A stretch of DNA of 38,906 nucleotides from Dehalococcoidia bacterium (GCA_023271515.1 JALPXQ010000003.1:1-38906), one strand, 5' to 3'; shown: positions 1 to 9,013, counted from the stretch's first letter. Program-made: numbers and translations. The notes: generated by a model not told the origin, from the letters alone.

Positions 1-1
1 G

Positions 2-1240
2 GGCGACCCGGGGGCATTTATGAATCGCAGCTTACTCGAAGCCGATCCCCATCGGGTATTGGAGGGAATGCTTATTGGCGCCTATGCTATCGGAGCCCGG
101 CAGGGGTATATTTATGTGCGAGCTGAGTACCCTCTTGCCGTGACCCGTTTGCGGAAGGCGATAAACGATGCCAAACAAGAGGGTTTGATAGGCGATAGGA
201 TCCTCGGAAGCGATTTCTCGTGTGAGATTGATATTGCAGAAGGAGCCGGTGCCTTTATTTGCGGCGAGTCAACAGCATTAATGTACGCCATAGAGGGCAA
301 ACGAGGAATGCCCCGGGCCCGGCCACCCCAGTCAGTTGCGTCGGGCCTGTGGCGTAAGCCGACGGTACTTAACAATGTCGAAACTTTTGCCCATGTGCCT
401 GGCATCATCCTGAACGGGATAGATTGGTTTCGTAGCTTCGGCACACCCACCAGCCCTGGAACCAAGACCTTCGCCCTGGCCGGAAAGATAAATAATACTG
501 GATTGGTCGAAATACCAATGGGCCTCACCATACGCAAACTCATATTCGATATTGGAGGGGGTGTAGAAGGCGGCAAGGCGTTCAAGGCAGTTCAAATAGG
601 CGGCCCTTGCGGCGGATGTCTCCCGGAGACACACCTGGATCATGGTATAGATTTCGAATCTTTAACCTCCGCTGGAGCGATGATGGGTTCGGGAGGGCTG
701 GTGGTACTCAGCGAGGATGATTGTATGGTGGAGACAGCTCGCTTCTTCATGAAATTTACCCAGAATGAATCCTGCGGTAAGTGCGTGCCCTGTCGCGAGG
801 GCACGAAGCGAATGCTGGAGATACTCACCCGAATCACAGCGGGAAATGGGCGGGAAGAGGATATTGATCTCTTAGAAGAAGTGGCCGCTACCGTCAGGGA
901 TGCGTCACTCTGTGGTCTGGGGAAAACAGCCCCCAATCCGGTGCTCACTACTCTGCGCTACTTCCGCGATGAGTACATCGCCCACATTCGTGAACGGAAA
1001 TGTCCCGCAAGGGTGTGCCCGCCACTTATTTCTTACTATATTGTGCCGGATAAATGTAAAGCCTGTATGATTTGCCTGCGGCAGTGCCCTGTTGGAGCAA
1101 TTACAGGTGATAAGAAGAAGGTTCACGTGATAGACCAGGACAGATGTGACAGATGTGGAGTATGTCTGAGTGTATGCCCGGAAAAGTTCAGCGCTGTGGA
1201 ATGTATTCCGGGACGACTCAATAATGGAGGTGAAATGTGA
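2..1240 (+). CDS. hydB: NADH-binding (NuoF-like) subunit of an electron-bifurcating-type [FeFe] hydrogenase, 5' end outside the window
   Basis: This is the flavin/NADH subunit of an HydABC/HndABCD-type hydrogenase, expected to pass electrons between NAD(H) and the catalytic subunit encoded next. The reading frame is open to the window edge and reads GDPGAF just before the first ATG at 20, which is the internal NuoF motif preceding MNRSLLE, so the gene is cut and that ATG is not the start. Visible landmarks are the YIYVRAEYPLAV stretch, CGESTALMYAIEGKRGMPR, the 4Fe-4S motif CGKCVPCREGT (about nt 773-805) with its distal Cys in SLCGLGKTAPNPV, and a C-terminal pair of 4Fe-4S motifs (CKACMICLRQCP and CDRCGVCLSVCP). 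That C-terminal ferredoxin domain is typical of HydB/HndC and absent from plain NuoF. It overlaps hydA by 4 bp (GTGA). A NuoE-like subunit would be expected just upstream. Confidence 0.93.
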   Translation, partial: GDPGAFMNRSLLEADPHRVLEGMLIGAYAIGARQGYIYVRAEYPLAVTRLRKAINDAKQEGLIGDRILGSDFSCEIDIAEGAGAFICGESTALMYAIEGKRGMPRARPPQSVASGLWRKPTVLNNVETFAHVPGIILNGIDWFRSFGTPTSPGTKTFALAGKINNTGLVEIPMGLTIRKLIFDIGGGVEGGKAFKAVQIGGPCGGCLPETHLDHGIDFESLTSAGAMMGSGGLVVLSEDDCMVETARFFMKFTQNESCGKCVPCREGTKRMLEILTRITAGNGREEDIDLLEEVAATVRDASLCGLGKTAPNPVLTTLRYFRDEYIAHIRERKCPARVCPPLISYYIVPDKCKACMICLRQCPVGAITGDKKKVHVIDQDRCDRCGVCLSVCPEKFSAVECIPGRLNNGGEM

Positions 1241-3243
1241 GCGGTACAATCACTATTGATCAAAAAGTGTTACCCATTAATGGGGAAGATAACCTCCTGG
1301 AGCTGATTCGTAAGGCTTCTGTGGATTTACCTGCCTTCTGTTACCACTTCGAGCTATCGGACTTTGGAGCATGCCGCATGTACATAGTGGAGGAAGAGAA
1401 GATGGGCTTCATTGCTGCCTGTTCCACTTCCCCGGCAGACGGCATGGTCATCCGCACCACTACTCCTCGTTTGCAACGAATGCGCCGCACCATCCTGGAG
1501 CTGCTCCTGGCCGATCACGATCGTGATTGCACTATCTGCGGGAGGAGCGGCCAGTGCCGGTTGCAGGAATTGACGCTCCGCTTTGGAATAGACAATATTC
1601 GCTTTGGTAAAGATATAGAAGCCCTTCCCCGAGACGAGCTGAGCGCTAGTCTGGTACGCGATCCGAACAAGTGCGTGCTGTGTGGGAACTGCGTGCGCAA
1701 CTGCTCCGAAATTCAAGGGATAGGGGTGCTGGACTTTGCCTACCGGGGTGCGAGAGTGCGAGTAATGCCAGCATTTGGCAAATCCCTGGCTGAGGTGGAA
1801 TGTGTGGGATGCGGCCAGTGTATCCAGGCCTGCCCTACCGCTACGCTCACCACAAAATTCGAGATAGGCTCCGTCTGGGCTGCTTTGAGCAATCCACATA
1901 AGCGTGTCATCGTTCAGACGGCCCCGGCAGTGCGCGTCGCCCTGGGCGAAGAGTTCGGGGGGAAAGCAGGAGCGATCAGCACCGGCAAGATGGTCGCCGC
2001 TCTACGCCGGCTGGGATTTCACAAAGTTTACAATACCTGTTTTGGCGCCGACTTAACAGCGATGGAGGAAACGGCCGAATTCTTGCATCGTTTCGAAAAG
2101 GGGGAGAATCTACCGCAATTTACCAGTTGCTGTCCAGCATGGGTAAAATACGCTGAACACTTCCACTCCGAACTCCTGGGCCAGCTCTCTACCTGCCGCT
2201 CCCCGCACCAGATGCTCGGCGCACTGCTGAAGAGGTTCTATGCCCGGGAGCAAGGGCTCTCCCCCCAGGACATCTTTGTGGTTTCAGTGATGCCTTGCAC
2301 TGCCAAGAAGTTCGAGGCCAAACGCCCCGAGTTCACCACCGAGGGGTCTCCCGATGTAGACGCCGTTATTTCTACTCACGAGCTGGCCCGGATGATCCGC
2401 GAAATGGGAATCGCCTTCGAGGAACTGGAAGATGACTCCTACGACTTTCCCTTCGGATTTGCCAGTGGGGCCGGCACCGGCTTCGGCTACTCCAGCGGGG
2501 TGAGCACGGCGGTAATACGAACCGCGATCTATAAGTTGTCCGGGAAAAGGCCGGCGGTTGATTTTGCTTTTACTCCGGTGGAGGGATTTCCCAATGTGAA
2601 TGAGACCATCGTGCCCGTAGGTGAGGGGGAAATTCGCATAGCTACGGTGCACACCCTGGGGGCAGCCAAGAAGTTGATCGCTGCCCTCGGCGCCGGTGAA
2701 CTGTCCTACCATCTGGTGGAGGTGATGGCCTGTCCCGGAGGATGCATCAGTGGAGGCGGTCAACCCCTAATCACCAATACTCAGGCCCGGCATGAACGAG
2801 CACAGGGGATGAGGGGAGCGGATCGCTTGCAGCAGATCCGTGCCCCTCAGGACAATCTCTTCATCAAAGAGATCTATCAACGATGGCTGGAGCAACCGGG
2901 AAGTGATGTTGCCCACCGCACTCTGCATACCAGCTACACATCACGCCGGCGTGTGCCTGAACAATTCATCCCGATTGTAGCCGCTCGGCGACCTGTCGTG
3001 GATATCAAGGTCTGTGTCGGCACCAGTTGCCATCTGCGGGGGTCTTATGGTGTGATACAGGAGCTAGCTGCTTTGATTGAAAAACAGCAGTTAACCGATC
3101 GGGTCAATCTGGAGGCCACTTTCTGTTTGGAGCAATGCGATCGTGGGCCATCGGTGGTTATCGATGGACATTTACTGGAAGGAGTGAGCGAAGAGCGTCT
3201 TCCGGCAATCTTTGAGGAGATGGTGGTGAAAAAGAGGAGATAA
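1237..3243 (+). CDS. hydA: [FeFe] hydrogenase catalytic subunit, NuoG-like multi-cluster form
   Basis: Catalyses H2 formation or oxidation, probably coupled to NADH and ferredoxin through HydB. Domains in order: an N-terminal 2Fe-2S domain (C35, C46, C62); a His/Cys cluster (H94, C98, C101, C107, spaced as in clostridial CpI); two 4Fe-4S motifs (CVLCGNCVRNC and CVGCGQCIQACP); and the H-cluster domain with L1 TSCCPAW (296-302), L2 MPCTAKKFE (C354) and L3 CPGGCISGGGQP (C499, C503). A C-terminal thioredoxin-like 2Fe-2S domain has C593, C598, C630 and C634. At 668 residues it is longer than monomeric clostridial hydrogenases and fits the HydA/HndD class. The start is GTG at 1237 with GGAGG at 1226-1230. 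Oddity: the third 2Fe-2S ligand, normally Cys in GACRMC, is Tyr49 (codon 1381-1383). The last 90 bp recur in diverged form at 4809-4898. Confidence 0.96.
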   Translation: MSGTITIDQKVLPINGEDNLLELIRKASVDLPAFCYHFELSDFGACRMYIVEEEKMGFIAACSTSPADGMVIRTTTPRLQRMRRTILELLLADHDRDCTICGRSGQCRLQELTLRFGIDNIRFGKDIEALPRDELSASLVRDPNKCVLCGNCVRNCSEIQGIGVLDFAYRGARVRVMPAFGKSLAEVECVGCGQCIQACPTATLTTKFEIGSVWAALSNPHKRVIVQTAPAVRVALGEEFGGKAGAISTGKMVAALRRLGFHKVYNTCFGADLTAMEETAEFLHRFEKGENLPQFTSCCPAWVKYAEHFHSELLGQLSTCRSPHQMLGALLKRFYAREQGLSPQDIFVVSVMPCTAKKFEAKRPEFTTEGSPDVDAVISTHELARMIREMGIAFEELEDDSYDFPFGFASGAGTGFGYSSGVSTAVIRTAIYKLSGKRPAVDFAFTPVEGFPNVNETIVPVGEGEIRIATVHTLGAAKKLIAALGAGELSYHLVEVMACPGGCISGGGQPLITNTQARHERAQGMRGADRLQQIRAPQDNLFIKEIYQRWLEQPGSDVAHRTLHTSYTSRRRVPEQFIPIVAARRPVVDIKVCVGTSCHLRGSYGVIQELAALIEKQQLTDRVNLEATFCLEQCDRGPSVVIDGHLLEGVSEERLPAIFEEMVVKKRR

Positions 3244-3246
3244 AAA

Positions 3247-4782
3247 ATGTGGCTTATTTCCAATGTAACCAAAATACGAAGAAGATGTTATGCCGAGGTG
3301 GCTCGTCTTGCATTTAATGAGCGGCTAATTGAAGAGATTGAAGATTTGCCGAAAATGCTCTTTCCTGATAATGTTCAGCCTCAACGCTGTTGTATATTTA
3401 GCGATCGGGCAATCGCCTCTCTTCAGATAACAATCATTTTAGGACTTAACCTTGATGAGGTCAAGAACCTCACTTTGAAAGAAAGCGCCAAAAGGGCGAT
3501 TTCTCTTGATACTAAAGACGTATTTAAGGAAAACTTGTTGCAGGTAATTGAGGTTGCCTGTCAGAGTTGTCCCCAGGAAAGATACTATATTAGCAATGTC
3601 TGCCACAACTGCACCGGGCATTTTTGTGTTAATAGTTGTCCGAAAGATGCTATAAGGATAATTAATAATCGGGCAACAATTGACACTGCCAAATGTATAG
3701 AGTGCGGGCTATGTCTGAAAGCCTGCCCTTATAAGGCAATTATTGAAACAAGAAGGCCCTGTGAAATCGCTTGTGTCATAAAAGCAATAAAACCTGGTGA
3801 GGATAAGAAGGCAGTTATCAATAAACAAGATTGTGTATATTGTGGTAGATGCACCCGTGCCTGTCCATTCGGGGCAATAAGTGATAAAACACACTTAGTG
3901 CAGTTGATTCGGGGTATTAAAAACGGCGAAAGAATAGCCGCAGTGGTGGCTCCTTCAATACGAGGACAGTTTGCCCGAGGTAACCCCCTTCACAATATAT
4001 TTCATAGTACAGCGATGATGGCTCCTTCGATACCACAACAGTCTAGGCCTAGCGTGAGCTTTGAACAGTTAACCACCGCGCTTCTGAAAGCAGGTTTTTA
4101 CCGTGTTGAGGAAGTGGCCAGAGGTGCTGATATGGTAGCCGAAAGCGAGGCAGGGGAATTTATAAGGAGAATTAAAAATGGAGATAAATTTACCCTTACT
4201 TCTTGCTGCCCGGCTTTTAGCGAGCTTATCCATAAGAAGTATCCTGAACAGAAAAAAACTATCTGTTACTCTCCTTCGCCAATGGTAAAAATAGGTTCAG
4301 TGGTAAAAGAGAGATATTCCGAAGATAAAGTATGTTTTATCGGCCCTTGTGTGAGCAAAAAGTGGGAAAGTGTACAGACTGAAGCCATAGACTACTGTCT
4401 TACTTTTGAGGAGATAGCGGCTCTATTTATGGCCCTGAACATAGATGTCTCCCAAATGTCGGAAACTCCGCTAGAGGAAAAACCTACCCGGTATGGAATG
4501 GGTTTTCCTGTTTCCGGGGGAATAAGTAAAGCCATAGCGGTAAAGGTAAAGGAAAGGTCTGAATTAGAAGTTAACCCCTATATAATAAATGGGGTGGAAG
4601 ATGAAACCTTAAAGGAGCTGGCGGAGGTTTTTCGAGGAGCGAACAGCTATAATCTGATAGAAGGCATATTTTGTAACGAGTCCTGTTGTGGAGGTCCGGG
4701 AGTTTTAGTTCCTTCCCGCAATTCTCGCAGGGAAGTTGAAAAAGTTACACGGGAGGTTGAAAAAGTCACAACAGGCGCATAG
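3247..4782 (+). CDS. Group B-like [FeFe] hydrogenase with ferredoxin-type N-terminal domain
   Basis: A second, probably stand-alone [FeFe] hydrogenase of 511 residues, most likely using ferredoxin. After an N-terminal region of about 110 residues without a recognisable motif come Cys-rich segments binding 4Fe-4S clusters (CHNCTGHFCVNSCP, CIECGLCLKACP, CVYCGRCTRACP). The H-cluster domain follows: L1 TSCCPAF (318-323), L2 GPCVSKKWE (C368) and L3 CNESCCGGPG (C476, C480, keeping the CxxxC spacing). The F in L1, GPC in L2 and GGPG in L3 differ from the group A protein next door and match what I recall of the poorly characterised group B. It begins 3 bp after the hydA stop. By eye its codon use is clearly AT-richer than hydA's (many AAA, ATA, AAT and TTA codons), suggesting separate acquisition. 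A copy of the hydA 3' end lies just downstream. The physiological role is unproven. Confidence 0.9.
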   Translation: MWLISNVTKIRRRCYAEVARLAFNERLIEEIEDLPKMLFPDNVQPQRCCIFSDRAIASLQITIILGLNLDEVKNLTLKESAKRAISLDTKDVFKENLLQVIEVACQSCPQERYYISNVCHNCTGHFCVNSCPKDAIRIINNRATIDTAKCIECGLCLKACPYKAIIETRRPCEIACVIKAIKPGEDKKAVINKQDCVYCGRCTRACPFGAISDKTHLVQLIRGIKNGERIAAVVAPSIRGQFARGNPLHNIFHSTAMMAPSIPQQSRPSVSFEQLTTALLKAGFYRVEEVARGADMVAESEAGEFIRRIKNGDKFTLTSCCPAFSELIHKKYPEQKKTICYSPSPMVKIGSVVKERYSEDKVCFIGPCVSKKWESVQTEAIDYCLTFEEIAALFMALNIDVSQMSETPLEEKPTRYGMGFPVSGGISKAIAVKVKERSELEVNPYIINGVEDETLKELAEVFRGANSYNLIEGIFCNESCCGGPGVLVPSRNSRREVEKVTREVEKVTTGA

Positions 4783-4808
4783 AGGGTTTATAGAGCCCCC
4801 GGAGGTAC

Positions 4809-4898
4809 GTGGTTATTAATGGACATTTACTGAAAGGAGTGACCGAAGAACGCCTTCCGGAGATATTTGACGAGATGGTGGTGAAGAATTTGGCGTAG
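4809..4898 (+). pseudogene. Orphan remnant of a hydA 3' end
   Basis: Thirty codons ending in TAG read VVINGHLLKGVTEERLP and onward, matching the last 30 codons of hydA (3154-3243). By hand count 72 of 90 bases agree. There is no start, no upstream coding sequence and no other hydA homology before it. It is either the tail of a lost second hydA copy or an original gene end displaced when the group B gene arrived. The following 139 bp (4899-5037) contain no gene or clear promoter that I can see. Confidence 0.85.
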
Positions 4899-5037
4899 CT
4901 ATCTTTGATAAGGCGGCGTTTTGTGATCCTGCGGTAAGGAAGAGTACTTCTGAAGCCAATGGGGGAAGCCGAATTGGAAGTCCCAATCTTGGCGCAGGAA
5001 AAGCAGAGGTTGGGATTTTCTATCAGTGGAGGGTGTC

Positions 5038-5289
5038 ATGGAGAAAAGACTGGGGTTTGCAGGCATAATCATTCAAGACCGGAAAAGAACAGCACCTCGA
5101 GTAAATGAGATTCTCTCTGAGTTTGGAGAGATTATTGTCGCTCGGATGGGGCTCCCTTACCATGAGAAAAGCTGCAGTGTAATCACTATTATCGTCGATG
5201 CAACGACGGATGAGTTTGGCGCTCTTACCGGAAGGCTCGGCCTCGTTGAGGGAGTTTCCGTGAAATCGGCTCTAAGCAAGGGGAGGTAG
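5038..5289 (+). CDS. TM1266-type iron-only hydrogenase system regulator (putative)
   Basis: A small 83-residue protein beginning MEKRLGFAGIIIQDR. The pattern of an N-terminal strand, VNEILSEFGEIIVARMGLPY, then ITIIVDATTDEFGALTGRLG matches the ACT-like TM1266 family that is repeatedly encoded beside hydE/F/G. The family is called a regulator because of this gene neighbourhood; no direct mechanism is visible here and no DNA-binding motif is obvious. ATG at 5038 is preferred over the in-frame GTG at 5026 because GGAGGG at 5028-5033 lies just before it. It precedes hydF by 2 bp, so the two are surely co-transcribed. Confidence 0.85.
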   Translation: MEKRLGFAGIIIQDRKRTAPRVNEILSEFGEIIVARMGLPYHEKSCSVITIIVDATTDEFGALTGRLGLVEGVSVKSALSKGR

Positions 5290-5291
5290 GC

Positions 5292-6542
5292 GTGGAAAAG
5301 ACGCCGAAATCGTTAAGGCTACAGATAGGATTGTTCGGGAGGACTAACGTTGGGAAGTCGAGCCTTCTCAATATAATCGCCGGGCAGGATGTGGCGATTA
5401 TCTCGTCGGTGCCCGGGACGACAACCGATGTGGTGGAAAAGACGATGGAACTATTGCCTCTCGGGCCGGTTGTCTTTCTGGATACCGCCGGACTTGACGA
5501 TAAATCCGTCCTTGCTGAATCCAGAATCAGGAAAACACATAAGATATTCGACCGCTCCGATGTTGTTTTGCTCGTTGTGGAACCTGACATCTGGACCGAA
5601 TACGAGGACTATATAGTAGAGGAAGCAAAAAAGAGGGCGACGCCCTTTGTTATCATCGTCAACAAGGTTGATTTGAAATCTCCTTCCATATCGTTCATAG
5701 AGGCAACACGGGAGAAAACGGAAAGGACCTTTCTTTGCTCAAGCATTGATTATCAAAACAGAGACCGCTATGTAAATTCGCTCAAGAAGCATCTTGTCGA
5801 GGTAGTCCCCCAGGATTTCTTAACCCCACCCCCCTTGATTGGTGACCTCTTGCCGCCAGGGGGACTGGCAGTTTTGATCGTCCCCATAGATTACGAGGCG
5901 CCTAAAGGGAGGATTATATTGCCTCAAGTGCAGACTATCAGGGATGCACTTGATAATAATGCCGCTACCCTGGTGGTTAAGGAAACGGAATACCGGCATA
6001 TTCTGGATAAGTTGAAAAATCCGCCGGATATTGTTGTCTGTGATTCTCAGGTTGTCGCCAGGATGGTTGCCGATACATGGGATGGCATCAAGTGCACCAC
6101 CTTTTCAATACTCTTTTCGCGCTACAAAGGCGATCTAATCGAGACAACGCGGGGGGTTGCTGCAATAAAGAAGTTGGTTTCGGGGGAGAGAATTCTTATT
6201 GCAGAAGCCTGCAGCCATCATGCAATCGAGGATGATATCGGACGCGTCAAGATCCCCCGCTGGCTGAGAGAATATGTGGGGGGAGATGTGGCAATCGATG
6301 TTTTTGCGGGCCGGGATTATCCGGATAATTTAAGTGAATACAGGCTGGTGATTCACTGTGGCGCCTGTATGCTGACTAGAAGAGAGATGCTTCTCAGGAT
6401 ACATCGAGCAAGACAGGAGGGAGTAGCAATAACCAACTATGGAGTGTGCATTTCTTTTTTGCAGGGCGTATTAGAGAGGGTGCTCTCACCTTTTCCGGCG
6501 GCTTTTGATGTCTATCGAAGGGGGTGTTGCAATGGCGGTTGA
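5292..6542 (+). CDS. hydF: [FeFe] hydrogenase H-cluster maturation GTPase HydF
   Basis: HydF is the scaffold GTPase on which the 2Fe subcluster is assembled before transfer to apo-hydrogenase. At 416 residues it has the usual length. The N-terminal GTPase domain shows the P-loop GRTNVGKS (16-23), the switch segment SVPGTTTD, the G3 motif DTAG and the G4 motif NKVD. A dimerisation domain follows, and the C-terminal cluster-binding domain carries CSH (C307, H309) and HCGAC (H355, C356, C359), the family's CxH...HCxxC signature. The start is GTG at 5292 with GGGAGG at 5281-5286. Its 3' end overlaps hydG by 11 bp, indicating translational coupling. It would serve both hydrogenases encoded upstream. 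Confidence 0.96.
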   Translation: MEKTPKSLRLQIGLFGRTNVGKSSLLNIIAGQDVAIISSVPGTTTDVVEKTMELLPLGPVVFLDTAGLDDKSVLAESRIRKTHKIFDRSDVVLLVVEPDIWTEYEDYIVEEAKKRATPFVIIVNKVDLKSPSISFIEATREKTERTFLCSSIDYQNRDRYVNSLKKHLVEVVPQDFLTPPPLIGDLLPPGGLAVLIVPIDYEAPKGRIILPQVQTIRDALDNNAATLVVKETEYRHILDKLKNPPDIVVCDSQVVARMVADTWDGIKCTTFSILFSRYKGDLIETTRGVAAIKKLVSGERILIAEACSHHAIEDDIGRVKIPRWLREYVGGDVAIDVFAGRDYPDNLSEYRLVIHCGACMLTRREMLLRIHRARQEGVAITNYGVCISFLQGVLERVLSPFPAAFDVYRRGCCNGG

Positions 6543-8028
6543 AGTAGTTCATGTGGATTCCTGGATGAAAAATAGAATCAAGGAGGAGGAATATGCAAAG
6601 TACATGGAGCATGGCCGGGATTTCCTCCCCCAGGAAGAGATAACTGCAAGGTTGGAAGCCAGCGGGAATCCCGATCCTGAGAGAGTGAAGGATATTCTTG
6701 CCAAGTCACTGGACGTTCAAACCCTGGAGCCGGATGAAACAGCAGTTCTACTCAATATAAACGACGAACAGCTTCTTCAGGAGATGGAGGAGGCAGCTCG
6801 GAGGGTGAAAAGAAAGGTCTATGATAACCGCATCGTAACCTTCGCCCCCCTATATATGAGTAATCTCTGTATAAACAACTGCCTTTACTGCGGCTTCAGA
6901 AAGGATAATCATAGAGCAAATAGAAAGGTGCTTTCCCTGGAGGAGGTAAGGCAGGAAACAGAGGTTCTGGTCGGTGAGATTGGACATAAACGTTTAATCG
7001 TGGTCTATGGAGAACACCCGAGTACCGATATTGATTACATGGTCTCGACAATTGAATCGGTGTATGGAGTTAAGGTAAAGTCGAGAAATGGTTGGGCCAA
7101 CATAAGAAGGGTGAATGTGAATGCGCCTCCATTATCAGTTGAGGATTTAAGAAGGCTCTCTGAGGTGAGAATTGGCACATATCAGGTTTTTCAGGAAACA
7201 TATCATCGCCCGACCTATGAAAGATTGCATCCTGGGGGGACAATAAAATCAGATTATGAGTGGCGTCTGTATTGTATGCACCGGGCGATGGAGGCAGGAA
7301 TCGATGATGTTGGTATCGGCGTCCTCTTCGGCTTGTATGACTGGAAATTTGAAGTCATGGGACTTCTGTACCACGCACGCGAGCTGGAAGGGAAATTCGG
7401 CGTCGGGCCCCACACGGTGTCATTCCCCAGACTTGAGCCGGCGCTCAATATCCTCTTTACTGGGCATCCACCATACGAGGTTACAGATGAGGATTTCAAG
7501 AGAATAATCACCGTTGTTCGCCTGGCAATACCCTATACCGGAATGATACTGACAGCGCGGGAATCACCAGAGATAAGAAGAGATGTCATTCACTCAGGCG
7601 TTACTCAGACCGATGCCTCCTCAAAGATCGGCATTGGGGCTTACGCCGCCGGCTCACAAAGTCAGGAAGGAAGTAAGCAGCAATTTTACCTGGGCGATAC
7701 CAGAGATCTCGATGAAGTCGTGCGGGAGCTTGCCCGGATGGGTTACATTACTTCCTTTTGTACCGCTGGTTACCGGTGTGGAAGGACAGGCAGAAACATT
7801 ATGGAGCTCTTAAGGAGTGGGAAAGAAGGCAAATTCTGTAAGCTGAACGCGGTGCTTACCTTCAGGGAATGGGTTGATGGTTTTGCCAGTGAAGAGACTA
7901 AGGTTATAGCCGAAGAAATCATCGCCAAAGAGATTAGCGAAATCAAAGAGACCATGCCGGAGATATTTCCTCACTTCATGAAATATTATGATCGGATCAG
8001 GCAGGGTGAAACAGATCTCTACTTTTAA
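6532..8028 (+). CDS. hydG: Radical SAM tyrosine lyase HydG (H-cluster CO/CN supply)
   Basis: HydG cleaves tyrosine to give the CO and cyanide ligands of the H-cluster. The radical-SAM motif CINNCLYC (C113, C117, C120) and the ThiH-like barrel are evident, with a C-terminal segment for the auxiliary iron-sulfur cluster. ATG at 6532 is chosen because GAAGGGGG lies 8 bp upstream and it gives 498 residues; in-frame upstream codons would lengthen the overlap with hydF. Oddity: the auxiliary-cluster motif is normally CX2CX22C in an FCTACYR-type context. Here it reads FCTAGYRCGRTG, with Cys at 410, 416 and 436 and Gly at 413. The outer two cysteines keep the canonical spacing but the middle one has moved three residues. 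The 3' end overlaps hydE. Confidence 0.95.
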   Translation: MAVEVVHVDSWMKNRIKEEEYAKYMEHGRDFLPQEEITARLEASGNPDPERVKDILAKSLDVQTLEPDETAVLLNINDEQLLQEMEEAARRVKRKVYDNRIVTFAPLYMSNLCINNCLYCGFRKDNHRANRKVLSLEEVRQETEVLVGEIGHKRLIVVYGEHPSTDIDYMVSTIESVYGVKVKSRNGWANIRRVNVNAPPLSVEDLRRLSEVRIGTYQVFQETYHRPTYERLHPGGTIKSDYEWRLYCMHRAMEAGIDDVGIGVLFGLYDWKFEVMGLLYHARELEGKFGVGPHTVSFPRLEPALNILFTGHPPYEVTDEDFKRIITVVRLAIPYTGMILTARESPEIRRDVIHSGVTQTDASSKIGIGAYAAGSQSQEGSKQQFYLGDTRDLDEVVRELARMGYITSFCTAGYRCGRTGRNIMELLRSGKEGKFCKLNAVLTFREWVDGFASEETKVIAEEIIAKEISEIKETMPEIFPHFMKYYDRIRQGETDLYF

Positions 8029-9013
8029 CCATTCTCAAATTGAGGAACTGCTGAAGGCTGAGGAGGATGAACTCATCCTTTGGGCAGATGAGGTTCGCTC
8101 CAGTTGTTGCGGAGATGAGGTCCACCTGCGTGGACTGATTGAGTTCTCCAATTACTGCATCCGTGATTGTCTTTACTGTGGACTTCGCCGCAGCAATAAA
8201 AAACTTACTCGCTACCGGATGACAAAGGAGGAGATAGTTGACTGTGCTCTGACGGGGTTTCGGGCAGGAATAAAGACCATAGTCTTACAATCAGGGGATG
8301 ACCCTGGGTATCGAGAAGAGGATATCAGCCGGATTATCTATCTGATTAAGGCAAAGGCGGATGTGGCCATCACGTTGTGCGTCGGAGAGAGGGATTACAG
8401 GGAATATAGCGCATGGAAGAAGGCCGGGGCAGACAGGTATCTTCTAAGGCATGAGACGGCGAATTCACACCTTTATTCGAGGCTTCATCCCGGTCAGACG
8501 CTTGCAGGCCGTCTCAAAATCCTGGGTTGGCTGAAGGAGATTGGATATCAGGTCGGGGCAGGCAATATAGTGGGCTTGCCCGGTCAAACTGTTCAGGATT
8601 TAGCCGAGGATATCGAACTCATGAAAGAATTGGATGTTGATATGGCTGGCATTGGCCCTTTTATCCCCCATCCTGATACACCTTTAGGTGGGGAAAGGCA
8701 GGGGGAGTTGGATATGAGTTTGAAGGTGTTGGCTGCTGCCAGAATTGTCTTGAGGGACGTTCATCTACCGGCAACTACTGCAACAGGAAGTATTCATCCG
8801 GAAGGTCAGAAGATGGCTCTACGCGCAGGAGCAAATGTAATTATGCCTAACATCACACCAGCAAGATACAGGCCATTATATGAGATTTACCAGGGCAAGA
8901 CGGGTATGAAGGAGAATATGGAAGAGTCTCTTATGCGCTTAAGGAAGATGATAGAATCATGCGGGAGAAAGATTGCTGAGAGTAAAGGGCATTCCTTGAA
9001 GGTAAGCTGTTAG
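7988..9013 (+). CDS. hydE: Radical SAM maturase HydE
   Basis: HydE acts with HydG and HydF in building the dithiomethylamine-bridged 2Fe subcluster. The radical-SAM motif CIRDCLYC is at C57, C61 and C64 of a 341-residue protein. Typical HydE text follows: TIVLQSGDD, LLRHETANSHLYSRLHPG, GNIVGLPGQT and GIGPFIPHPDTPLGG. The reading frame overlaps hydG by 41 bp from ATG 7988. GTG at 8006 is an alternative start with a weak AGGG upstream, so the first six residues are uncertain. Gene order hydF-hydG-hydE with overlaps shows one transcription unit. The 101 bp to the next gene contain a small hairpin (arms 9031-9036 and 9045-9050) without a T-run. Confidence 0.94.
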   Translation: MIGSGRVKQISTFNHSQIEELLKAEEDELILWADEVRSSCCGDEVHLRGLIEFSNYCIRDCLYCGLRRSNKKLTRYRMTKEEIVDCALTGFRAGIKTIVLQSGDDPGYREEDISRIIYLIKAKADVAITLCVGERDYREYSAWKKAGADRYLLRHETANSHLYSRLHPGQTLAGRLKILGWLKEIGYQVGAGNIVGLPGQTVQDLAEDIELMKELDVDMAGIGPFIPHPDTPLGGERQGELDMSLKVLAAARIVLRDVHLPATTATGSIHPEGQKMALRAGANVIMPNITPARYRPLYEIYQGKTGMKENMEESLMRLRKMIESCGRKIAESKGHSLKVSC

